A stretch of DNA of 17,987 bases from an uncultured Sulfurimonas sp. (GTDB lineage: Bacteria; Campylobacterota; Campylobacteria; Campylobacterales; Sulfurimonadaceae), in the NCBI GenBank assembly GCA_937914675.1, contig CALDOC010000588.1, positions 1 to 17,987 on the forward strand. Direction: 5' to 3'. A model generated the notes under the pieces. That model made no database searches, was not told the DNA's origin, and saw only the letters and a list, made by a program, of their open reading frames with translations. Both the position numbers and the translations under genes were made by a program. This document shows, piece after piece, positions 1 through 7,163 of the stretch (position 1 is its first letter; each line of letters begins with the position of its first letter).

Positions 1-909
1 TACCGTTTCTAAAACCAACAAGTCAAAAGCGACCGACAAGCCTAGTTTATTTACAACTTTCATATATCTTTTTGGATATAAATATTTTGAATCAGTTGAT
101 TTTATTTTGACAAAACACTCTTGAAAAACGCTCTTTTCGCCATCCAATACGCTTTGTGAAGTTATGACTATCTCTCTTTTTTTAATCGCGTTTATTACAA
201 TGGATTCTACTTCGTTTGGATCCATTGAGGATTCATGGCGGCGAGCAGGTTTGCTTTTTTTATTTACTTCTAGCAACTCGAAAAGATGTTCCATCATGAA
301 GTTAAGCTCATGTGAGTAGTTTGCATCCGTCATTGAAGCGGATATTTTAACCTCTATGTCGTTGACTCTAAACTTTGTTGATTTTAAACAAAAAAGCTCC
401 ACTATCGTAGAGTACTTCTCTTTTGAACCTTTGAGTCCAATAAGAAAGTATCCCCCATGCAAGCGTCCTATTGGGACATTGTCAATGTTTGCGTTTTTTA
501 GATACGCAACGCTCCACTCCACCACTTCATTTAGTACGTAATCTCCATTGTTCATTCCATAAATTCGATTTACGTCATGAAGATTTTCTATGCTTATTAG
601 TATTAGAGTATATTCCTTAGAGGCTTTTAATTCTTTTTTTAGATGTTTATATACATACTCTCTTGTAAACGCTTTACTGACGTCGTCCATAATTTTGACG
701 TTAAACCCGTTGTACAAAAGAAACAATATAAAATAGACGCTAAAGGCTAAAAGAAGTATGGCTTCAAAATAAAACGAAGCCTGCAGTGATGAATACGTCG
801 TGATTAAAGTGTGTGAAATAAAAGTGATTACAAGAGCGAAGATAGGTAAACCTATCCGAAGCGCTAGTCTAAAACGGTACTCTCGCTCTCTCTTTTCTGG
901 TAGCAGCAT
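1..909 (-). CDS. Membrane protein with degenerate GGDEF and EAL-like domains (partial, 3' end off window)
   Basis: The frame opens at ATG 909 and stays open for 303 codons to base 1, so the C-terminus lies outside the window. Two hydrophobic helices at about residues 16-36 and 45-67 suggest an inner-membrane anchor. Residues about 100-215 resemble a GGDEF domain: NRIYGMNNGDYVLNEV (114-129) matches the usual region before the active site. The signature itself reads RLHGGYF (149-155) instead of R-x-GGDEF, so cyclase activity is unlikely. From about residue 237 an EAL-like domain begins, but the EAL stretch reads ECFVKIK (264-270), and the metal-binding motifs further on are not visible. The gene starts 10 bases after the gyrB stop and is probably co-transcribed with gyrB; only a weak AAAGAG precedes the start. 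By inference it is a non-enzymatic c-di-GMP-type sensor or scaffold. The missing half could change the view of the EAL domain. Confidence 0.8.
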   Translation of the reverse strand, partial: MLLPEKREREYRFRLALRIGLPIFALVITFISHTLITTYSSLQASFYFEAILLLAFSVYFILFLLYNGFNVKIMDDVSKAFTREYVYKHLKKELKASKEYTLILISIENLHDVNRIYGMNNGDYVLNEVVEWSVAYLKNANIDNVPIGRLHGGYFLIGLKGSKEKYSTIVELFCLKSTKFRVNDIEVKISASMTDANYSHELNFMMEHLFELLEVNKKSKPARRHESSMDPNEVESIVINAIKKREIVITSQSVLDGEKSVFQECFVKIKSTDSKYLYPKRYMKVVNKLGLSVAFDLLVLETV

Positions 910-919
910 GACTCTTTAT

Positions 920-3235
920 CTAAACGTCTAAGTGTTTAACGTCTTTTGCATGAGTTTCTATATAGTTACGGCGCGGTTCAACTTCATCGCCCATAAATAG
1001 AGTAAACGCGTCAGAAGCGACTTCCGCGTCGTCAATCGTAACTTGAAGTAAAACGCGATTTTCAGGAGTCATCGTAGTTTCCCAAAGTTGGTCTGGATTC
1101 ATCTCTCCTAGACCTTTATAGCGCTGGATGTAAGCGCCTTTTTTAGCGTACTCTTTAATATTGTCAAGTTCTTTTATAATGTCATTTTCAAAAGTCAATC
1201 CCCACTCTTGAATCTTTTTGAAAACGTAATTCGCTTCCGTAAAATGAGGGGCGCTAAAAAGGTCGTCATTTATTAAAAGTTCTTCCATTCCACCTTTTGT
1301 TTGAACGAAAACTTGTATTTCGTTTGTCTCTTCGTTGACCATTTTTGTCAAAATGTTATTTTCTATGCTTGCTAAAAATTCTTCAATTTTTACGTATAAA
1401 TCCTTTGCCCCAAGACTAATTAAATCTGGGTTTTCGATAAAGTGTCGAATCAGATCTACAAGCGAGTATCGTCTCTCAAGCGCTTCAAGCGAACTTGCGT
1501 AGTGGTCAACCATTTTGAAATAAGAGACAAGGTCGTTATGTCCTAGACTCTGACCCTGTATCGACTCGATTCCGTTGTCAATTAAAAAGTCGTTCATTTC
1601 TCGTTGATCTTTAAAATAAATCTCTTTTTTACCTTTTTTGTATCTAAAAAGCGGTGGTTGAGCTAAGTAAAGGTAGCCTTTTTCAACGACGTCACGGAAA
1701 TGTCTAAAGAAAAAAGTAAGGAGGAGAGTTTGAATGTGACTTCCATCAACGTCCGCGTCGGTCATGATGATAAGCTTGTGATAACGAAGTTTTTCCTCTT
1801 TATACTCTTCACCGATTCCACAGCCCATCGCGGTTATCATGTTAGTAATTTCTTCCGACTTTAAAATCTTGTCAAGTCTAGCTTTTTCAACGTTTAAAAT
1901 CTTACCTTTAAGTGGCAAAATAGCTTGAAAAACTCTATCGCGACCCATTTTAGCCGAACCACCCGCAGAATCCCCTTCCACTAGGTAAAGCTCACAAATA
2001 GTGGCGTCTTTGCTTTGGCAATCCGCCAACTTTCCAGGCAGCGTTCCAACGCTCATAGAGTCTTTACGTCGAGTCAGTTCACGAGCTTTTTTTGCGGCCT
2101 CGCGACCACGAGCCGCCATAAGCGATTTGGAAACAATGGCTTTGGCTTCTATTGGGTTCTCTTCAAAATACTTTGCAAGAAGTTCATACGTTTGCTTTTG
2201 AACCAAAGGTCTTACGTAAGTGTTTCCAAGTTTGCCCTTTGTTTGTCCTTCGAATTGTGGCTCGGGAACGCGAGCGGAGACGATGGCGATCAGACCTTCA
2301 CTCGCGTCTTCTCCCGAAATTTTTGCGTCTTTCTCTTTAGCGTTTCCATTTTGAGTGTTGTAATTTGAGATTACGCGAGTAAGTCCCGCGCGAAATCCGG
2401 CTTCATGCGTTCCCCCGTTTGGAGTGCGAATGTTATTTACGAACGAAGCTAGTTTTTCTTCATAAGAGTCGTTGTACATAAGGGCTATGTCGAACTCTAT
2501 GTCTTCAATTTTCGCGCTAAACGAGTAAACCTGAGCCACTACCTCTTTTTTATTCATGTCGGCTACGTATTGAGCGATACCGCCTTCAAAGTGGTACTCT
2601 TCTTGTTTTCCAGTTCTCTCATCTGAAAATTTTATGGTTATAAATGGATTTAGGTACGCCAACTCTTTAAATCTTTTGGATAAATACTCATACTCAAACG
2701 TAATAGTCTCAGTAAAGATGCTAGGATCTGGAAAAAATTCTATGGTCGTACCAGTCTTGCGAGTCGTTCCTATGACTTTTATAACTTCTTGAGGAATGCC
2801 CTCTTTAAAGTCTTGTTCAAAGATTTCTTTCTCTCTGTAAATAGTCATTTTGAGATCCGAGGAAAGAGCGTTTACCACGGAAACGCCAACTCCATGAAGA
2901 CCGCCAGAGACTTTATAAGTATCTTTGTCAAACTTACCGCCGGCATGAAGTACGGTCAAAACAACGGTAGCCGCGCTCATTCCCTCAGTTGGATGCATAT
3001 CCGTTGGGATGCCACGACCATTGTCAGAAACTTTACAAGTTCCATTTTTTGTTAAAACAACGTTAATTGTGTCACAATGTCCCGCCATCGCCTCATCAAT
3101 AGAGTTGTCAATGACCTCATAAACGAGATGATGCAAACCACGATGACCAGTATCACCAATATACATACCAGGGCGTTTTCGAACCGCTTCTAAACCCTTA
3201 AGAACTTTAATATTACTAGCGCCATAATTTTCCAT
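920..3235 (-). CDS. gyrB: DNA gyrase subunit B
   Basis: This is the ATPase subunit of type II topoisomerase, which works with GyrA in an A2B2 complex to introduce negative supercoils. The GHKL ATPase domain is clear: YEVIDNSIDEA near residues 39-49 carries the catalytic Glu, followed by DNGRGIP (about 71-77) and GGLHGVG (about 111-117). The TOPRIM domain shows EGDSAGG (about 421), PLKGKILNVEKA (about 442) and DADVDGSH (about 494-501). The C-terminal tail has QRYKGLGEMN (about 705-714). At 771 residues it has the length usual for Campylobacterota and lacks the insert of the longer enterobacterial protein. The start is supported by GGAG at 3244-3247. It is GyrB rather than ParE by overall similarity, though the window holds no second copy for comparison. 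The neighbours are comM upstream and a degenerate GGDEF/EAL gene downstream, not dnaA-dnaN. Confidence 0.97.
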   Translation of the reverse strand: MENYGASNIKVLKGLEAVRKRPGMYIGDTGHRGLHHLVYEVIDNSIDEAMAGHCDTINVVLTKNGTCKVSDNGRGIPTDMHPTEGMSAATVVLTVLHAGGKFDKDTYKVSGGLHGVGVSVVNALSSDLKMTIYREKEIFEQDFKEGIPQEVIKVIGTTRKTGTTIEFFPDPSIFTETITFEYEYLSKRFKELAYLNPFITIKFSDERTGKQEEYHFEGGIAQYVADMNKKEVVAQVYSFSAKIEDIEFDIALMYNDSYEEKLASFVNNIRTPNGGTHEAGFRAGLTRVISNYNTQNGNAKEKDAKISGEDASEGLIAIVSARVPEPQFEGQTKGKLGNTYVRPLVQKQTYELLAKYFEENPIEAKAIVSKSLMAARGREAAKKARELTRRKDSMSVGTLPGKLADCQSKDATICELYLVEGDSAGGSAKMGRDRVFQAILPLKGKILNVEKARLDKILKSEEITNMITAMGCGIGEEYKEEKLRYHKLIIMTDADVDGSHIQTLLLTFFFRHFRDVVEKGYLYLAQPPLFRYKKGKKEIYFKDQREMNDFLIDNGIESIQGQSLGHNDLVSYFKMVDHYASSLEALERRYSLVDLIRHFIENPDLISLGAKDLYVKIEEFLASIENNILTKMVNEETNEIQVFVQTKGGMEELLINDDLFSAPHFTEANYVFKKIQEWGLTFENDIIKELDNIKEYAKKGAYIQRYKGLGEMNPDQLWETTMTPENRVLLQVTIDDAEVASDAFTLFMGDEVEPRRNYIETHAKDVKHLDV

Positions 3236-3257
3236 CTATATTTCTCCACAGAACATA

Positions 3258-3263
3258 ATTGTA
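3258..3263 (-). promoter_or_regulatory. Candidate -10 element of gyrB promoter
   Basis: The minus strand reads TACAAT here, about 22 bases upstream of the gyrB ATG, with GGAG between it and the start. No convincing -35 box is seen, which is common for sigma-70 promoters in Campylobacterota. The 77-base gap after comM is long enough for a separate promoter. This is a by-eye call. Confidence 0.35.
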
Positions 3264-3312
3264 TTTATTTTATCTAACTTTTACTAAAAAGGATATTTGC
3301 GTAACAAAATAA

Positions 3313-4821
3313 TTAACGTTTTCTATAAGAAAGCGCCTCAAGAATATGCGTTTTATTGATAATTTCGCTTTTTTGTAAATCCGCAATCGTTCTAGCGACT
3401 TTTTGAACCTTTTTAACGCTTCTAAAAGATAAGGAGTATTTGCTAATTGCCATGTCCAACGTAATTTTAGCGTCAACGTCTAAGACGCAAAACTTTTCAA
3501 TTTCTTTGTCATTGAGTTTTGCGTTAAAACTTTTTTGATCTCTTTGCTTAGCGAATATATGACTCTCAACGACCATCTTATGCATCTCTTTAGAGGAAAG
3601 CGTTGAAGTATCCGAAGCGTTTACGTTTTGCATGACTATATTTAAATCTATTCTGTCTAAAAAAGGCTCGGAGAGTCGATTTTTATATCGTTGAATTTCT
3701 ACGTCGCTACATCTGCACTCTTTTTGTTGATCGAGTAAATTTCCACATGGACAAGGGTTCATGGCGCCTATGAAAAGGAAAGAAGAGGGATATTCCACTT
3801 TTGAGTTTACTCTCGATATGCGTATTTTTGAATCTTGCATGGGCTCTCTAAGAGACTCCAAAACAGCCTTGGAAAAATGTGGCAACTCGTCAAAAAATAA
3901 AATTCCATTATGCGACAAACCAACTTCGCCAATTTTGGCCTTAAAACTTCCTCCGCCAAAAACGCTCGCCGACGTGGAAGTGTGATGAACGGATTGCATA
4001 TTTCTATGTGGTTTAAACTCTGGTTCTTTGCCGTCTAGCACCTGAAGCTTTGCGAGGTCTAACATCTCCGCTATGTTTAGAGGAGGAAGAATGTATCGCA
4101 TTCTATTGGCTATCATGCTTTTGCCACACCCAGGACTCCCCTCAAAAATTATATTGTGAAATCCAGTCGCGGAGATTAAGGCCGCGCGTTTGGCGACCTC
4201 TTGACCTTTTACGTCAATGAAGTCCTCATCGTACTCTTTCATGTAATAATATTTTTCGTCATCTATTTCATAAAATGGATAATTAATTCCACTATTCACT
4301 ACGCTTGGCTCTGCCGTATCTTGGTTTTTTAAAACGTCAACCGCTTCATTTAAAGTTCTAACTCCATAAAAAGAGACGTTTGGTATTTTCGACAACTTAT
4401 CCAATGATTCAAAAGGCACTATAGCCTTACTTATCAGACTTTGATTCGCGAGAGAAAGAACAAGGGGATAAAGTTGTATATTTTCCTTAACCTGCCCATC
4501 GAGACCAAGTTCGCCAAACACGAACCAATCTTTAAAATCGGAAGCCTCGTTATTTACTAAAATAAGTAGCGCTATGCTCAAATCAAATTGACTGCCACTT
4601 TTGGCGAGTTCGGAGGGGGCTAATGAAAACGTAATTCGTTTGGGAGGAAAAGAAAAATCATTACTCAAAAGCGCCGATTTTACGCGTTCTTTTGATTCAG
4701 TGATAGCGGTCGAAGCCATGCCTACGATGCTAAAAGAGGGAAGGCCTTTTGTAAGAGTTGATTCTACGTCTACGACTTTGGCGTTGACTCCCTCGTAAGT
4801 GGCGCAAGAAACCGACTTCAT
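3313..4821 (-). CDS. comM: ComM/YifB-family AAA+ ATPase (Mg-chelatase-like)
   Basis: ComM proteins are hexameric AAA+ helicases. In naturally transformable bacteria they drive branch migration of incoming single-stranded DNA during recombination. The N-terminal domain (residues 1 to about 165) begins with VNAKVVDVESTLTKGLPSFS (12-31), typical of YifB. The ATPase core has Walker A GSPGCGKS (228-235), Walker B ILFFDEL (307-313), a Cys cluster in NPCPCGN and CRCS (about 355-372) that may hold zinc, and the EPFLDRIDL arginine region (385-393). The 502-residue length fits the family. No Shine-Dalgarno sequence precedes ATG 4821. A short ORF ends in an ATGA overlap with this start, so translation may be coupled. 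The gene follows tig-clpP-def, as I recall for H. pylori. The family is also annotated as magnesium chelatase, but no tetrapyrrole role is implied. Confidence 0.93.
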   Translation of the reverse strand: MKSVSCATYEGVNAKVVDVESTLTKGLPSFSIVGMASTAITESKERVKSALLSNDFSFPPKRITFSLAPSELAKSGSQFDLSIALLILVNNEASDFKDWFVFGELGLDGQVKENIQLYPLVLSLANQSLISKAIVPFESLDKLSKIPNVSFYGVRTLNEAVDVLKNQDTAEPSVVNSGINYPFYEIDDEKYYYMKEYDEDFIDVKGQEVAKRAALISATGFHNIIFEGSPGCGKSMIANRMRYILPPLNIAEMLDLAKLQVLDGKEPEFKPHRNMQSVHHTSTSASVFGGGSFKAKIGEVGLSHNGILFFDELPHFSKAVLESLREPMQDSKIRISRVNSKVEYPSSFLFIGAMNPCPCGNLLDQQKECRCSDVEIQRYKNRLSEPFLDRIDLNIVMQNVNASDTSTLSSKEMHKMVVESHIFAKQRDQKSFNAKLNDKEIEKFCVLDVDAKITLDMAISKYSLSFRSVKKVQKVARTIADLQKSEIINKTHILEALSYRKR

Positions 4822-4871
4822 AATACAAGGGACTCAAAATATTTATAAATTAAAAAATTCGCTTTTTTCAT
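4818..4871 (-). CDS. Putative 17-residue leader peptide upstream of comM
   Basis: A short ORF on the minus strand starts at ATG 4871 and encodes MKKANFLIYKYFESLVL. It is preceded by GGTGA five bases before the ATG, a better ribosome-binding site than comM itself has. Its TGA stop shares bases with the comM start codon in an ATGA overlap. The arrangement suggests that ribosomes finishing the leader restart on comM. The peptide resembles no family I know, and an ORF this short can arise by chance in AT-rich DNA. Confidence 0.35.
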   Translation of the reverse strand: MKKANFLIYKYFESLVL

Positions 4872-4898
4872 TATTTCACCAATTTAATAGATAAAAAG

Positions 4899-4947
4899 AT
4901 GGTACCATAATATCAATGACAAAACAAAAAATACGTCAAATTGTCAT
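4899..4947. repeat. Palindrome and inverted repeat between def and comM
   Basis: The gap holds a perfect 10-base palindrome, ATGGTACCAT, at 4899-4908. Next to it is an inverted repeat with arms ATGACAA (4916-4922) and TTGTCAT (4941-4947) around an 18-base A-rich spacer. The repeat lies just after the def stop and upstream of the comM leader. It could be an operator, or a weak terminator for the def operon. No U-run follows the stem on the minus strand, so I do not call it an intrinsic terminator. Confidence 0.35.
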
Positions 4948-4950
4948 GCT

Positions 4951-5472
4951 TTAAGAGCTGAATTTCTCTTTTAGCATCCTTTTATACTCTTTTTCAAATT
5001 TTTTTCTTCTTGCGTACGATAAATGATCAATAAATAAAATACCTTCTAAGTGATCCATTTCATGTTGAATCGCAATTGCGAGCAAACCATCGGCTTCAAG
5101 CGTTTTTGTGTTGGCGTCTCTATCTTGGTAGTTGAGTATTATATTTTCAAAACGTTTTACGTCTTCATAAAACTTTGGAACGCTAAGGCATCCCTCTTGA
5201 TAAATTGTTTCACCGTTTTTGTGAGTTATAACGGGATTTATAATTTCAAGCAAATTTTCTTTTGTCTGTTCACCCTCTTCATCGGGTATGTTTAAAATCA
5301 AAACGCGAAGAGCGAAAGAGACTTGAATCGCCGCTAAACCTATTCCATTCGTATTCATCATCACAGGATACATCGAATCTAAAAGTTCGTGGAGTTTATG
5401 GTCAAAAGATTTAACCTCTTTTGATTTTTGACGAAGTTTTTTGTCTGGATATTCTACTATTGTTAAGTTCAT
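4951..5472 (-). CDS. def: Peptide deformylase
   Basis: Peptide deformylase removes the formyl group from the N-terminal methionine of nascent proteins at the ribosome exit, using a bound metal ion (Fe2+ in most bacteria). All three family motifs are intact. Motif 1 is GIGLAAIQ (43-50). Motif 2 is EGCLS (93-97), with metal ligand Cys95. Motif 3 is QHEMDH (136-141), with ligands His137 and His141 and catalytic Glu138. At 173 residues it has the normal length. It starts 18 bases after the stop of the GGDEF-like gene and is the last gene of the tig-clpP-GGDEF-def group. Its ribosome-binding site is poor (AAAAAAG only), so some translational coupling is possible. ClpP and trigger factor in the same cluster act on the same nascent-protein population. 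Confidence 0.97.
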   Translation of the reverse strand: MNLTIVEYPDKKLRQKSKEVKSFDHKLHELLDSMYPVMMNTNGIGLAAIQVSFALRVLILNIPDEEGEQTKENLLEIINPVITHKNGETIYQEGCLSVPKFYEDVKRFENIILNYQDRDANTKTLEADGLLAIAIQHEMDHLEGILFIDHLSYARRKKFEKEYKRMLKEKFSS

Positions 5473-5490
5473 CTAATTACTTTTTTTATA

Positions 5491-6558
5491 TTAACTTCTA
5501 AAAGATACGGCGTAATCCATATCTTTTAATTCATAAGCTTTTTCGATTCCATCCATGGCGCTAACTATTATCTCTTCTACTGAGTGATGAGAAGTGACAT
5601 TCGTAACTCCAATGGAGATTTTAAGCTGTATTTCAGTGTCTTCCAAGAAAAAATTAGAATTTGAGACCAAAAAACATAATCTTTCACTGGCTTTTTTTGC
5701 GCTTTCTATATCCGTATGTTTTAATAGCATTACGAACTGACCATTGCCATAATGAGCGACGACGTCGCTGCGTCTCGACGTTTTAAGTAAAAGTCTCGCT
5801 AAAGTTCTAGTCATGAGAATAATGACTTTTTCATTTTTAACGCTCTGCTTCAATTCACGAGAAAGTTCAATCATAATTAAAGAGCTTTTATGGTCAGACT
5901 CTTTAACCAATCCTATTTCTTGCGCTATTTTTGCGAATAAATACCGTTTATTGTGCACTCCGTATTTATCGTCAAATATTGTTTCATTCTCTACGTTTTT
6001 AACTATTGCGGCAGTCTCGTCGTATATTGCTTTCATTTGAGTGCTTTGAGTTTTTAAAATCGCGCTTAGTTTCGCAACGTCGCCCTCTAGCATTCTGATA
6101 ATTTTAACGGCTTCTTTCACATCCATATGCTCTGTCAACTCCGCTTTTCTTTTTTCCAATATTTTAGTCATTAAAGACATGTTTTTGTAAAGATTCGCTG
6201 TTGAGACCAAGATGGCTTTTATTGAAATAAAACCTTTTTTTAGACTTTTTTCAAGAATAACGCTATTCTCTTCATCGTTTGAATTTTCAAGTTCAAGCAT
6301 GGCCAATATCTGTTTTCGGAGACTTTCGGTTTTATCCTCAAGCAACCTATCAAAATAAAGGGAAAAATTATTTGGAGTTGGCGGTAAATTATTGACTATT
6401 AAAGAATTTAAAACTTCTTTTGCGTAAATTTCTACGTCGCTTGATGGGTTTTCCATGTCAAGAACTGATGACGTAGATTGAGAGGCTCTTTTAGTTACTG
6501 TTTCCGTTGCAAAACCATCTAAGTCTCTGCGGTTTCTCTCTCTAAACGCACCTGCCAT
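5491..6558 (-). CDS. Soluble degenerate GGDEF-domain protein with intact RxxD site
   Basis: This 355-residue protein has no membrane helix or signal peptide. Residues 1-40 look disordered. Residues 41 to about 190 are mainly helical, with a probable coiled coil at about 135-190. A GGDEF domain follows from about residue 196, starting DDKYGVHNKRYLF (compare D-x-LTGL-x-NRR). The active-site signature is GNGQF (271-275) in place of GGDEF, and the metal-binding Asp stretch is IELSR (230-234), so diguanylate cyclase activity is unlikely. The allosteric inhibitory-site motif RxxD is present five residues upstream (Arg262-Asp265), so c-di-GMP binding is possible. The gene starts 11 bases after clpP behind a strong GAGGGGG site and ends 18 bases before def. 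By inference it is a c-di-GMP receptor that is co-expressed with protein-maturation genes. Confidence 0.88.
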   Translation of the reverse strand: MAGAFRERNRRDLDGFATETVTKRASQSTSSVLDMENPSSDVEIYAKEVLNSLIVNNLPPTPNNFSLYFDRLLEDKTESLRKQILAMLELENSNDEENSVILEKSLKKGFISIKAILVSTANLYKNMSLMTKILEKRKAELTEHMDVKEAVKIIRMLEGDVAKLSAILKTQSTQMKAIYDETAAIVKNVENETIFDDKYGVHNKRYLFAKIAQEIGLVKESDHKSSLIMIELSRELKQSVKNEKVIILMTRTLARLLLKTSRRSDVVAHYGNGQFVMLLKHTDIESAKKASERLCFLVSNSNFFLEDTEIQLKISIGVTNVTSHHSVEEIIVSAMDGIEKAYELKDMDYAVSFRS

Positions 6559-6569
6559 CTTTTCCCCCT

Positions 6570-7160
6570 CTACTCTTTGTCGTTCTTAATCAGAACCTCG
6601 TCTATCATTCCATATTCTTGCGCTTGAGTCGCGCTCATAAAATTGTCGCGATCGGTGTCTTTTTCCACTTTTTCCACAGTCTGACCCGTATTTTTCGCCA
6701 AAATGGAGTTAAGTTCGCGTTTCATGCGAAGAATTTCATCCGCCTGGATTTGAATGTCCGTCGCTTGACCTTGCGCTCCGCCCAATGGCTGATGAATCAT
6801 GATTCTCGCGTGAGGAAGAGCGTAGCGCTTTCCTTTTTCTCCAGATGAAAGTAAAAACGCGCCCATTGACGCCGCTTGACCTATGCATATGGTCGCGACA
6901 TGGGGACGAATGTAATTCATAGTGTCAAAAATCGCCATACCCGCGGTTACAACGCCACCAGGAGAGTTTATATAAAAATAGATGTCCTTTTCTGGGTCTT
7001 CCGCTTCAAGAAATAAGAACTGCGCTACAATGGTGGAAGCGACTTGATCGTTCACTTCACCGCTGAGCATTACGATTCTATCTTTTAAAAGACGTGAATA
7101 AATGTCATAAGAGCGTTCGCCTCGTCCCGTCTTCTCTATTACGTAAGGGATGTAACTCAT
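6570..7160 (-). CDS. clpP: ATP-dependent Clp protease proteolytic subunit
   Basis: ClpP forms the two-ring, 14-subunit serine protease chamber that degrades proteins fed to it by Clp ATPases such as ClpX or ClpA. The catalytic triad is complete: Ser98 in GQAASMGAF, His123 in MIHQPLGG and Asp172 in DTDRDNF. The NSPGG stretch that helps form the oxyanion region is at 65-69. The length of 196 residues is standard. The start lies only three bases after the tig stop (TAAtccATG), with GGAAG inside the end of tig, so the two genes are translated from one message. The order tig-clpP-def matches what I recall from H. pylori and Campylobacter jejuni; here a GGDEF-like gene lies between clpP and def. 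Confidence 0.98.
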   Translation of the reverse strand: MSYIPYVIEKTGRGERSYDIYSRLLKDRIVMLSGEVNDQVASTIVAQFLFLEAEDPEKDIYFYINSPGGVVTAGMAIFDTMNYIRPHVATICIGQAASMGAFLLSSGEKGKRYALPHARIMIHQPLGGAQGQATDIQIQADEILRMKRELNSILAKNTGQTVEKVEKDTDRDNFMSATQAQEYGMIDEVLIKNDKE

Positions 7161-7163
7161 GGA

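Noticed and set aside
2015..2368. Plus-strand ORF of 117 codons antisense to gyrB
   Set aside because: The gyrB frame on the other strand is fully conserved across this region, and this frame overlaps two further spurious frames of the same kind.
3270..3476. Minus-strand ORF of 68 codons at the end of comM
   Set aside because: It is a different frame over the conserved comM C-terminus and ends in the short comM-gyrB spacer. It has no ribosome-binding site.
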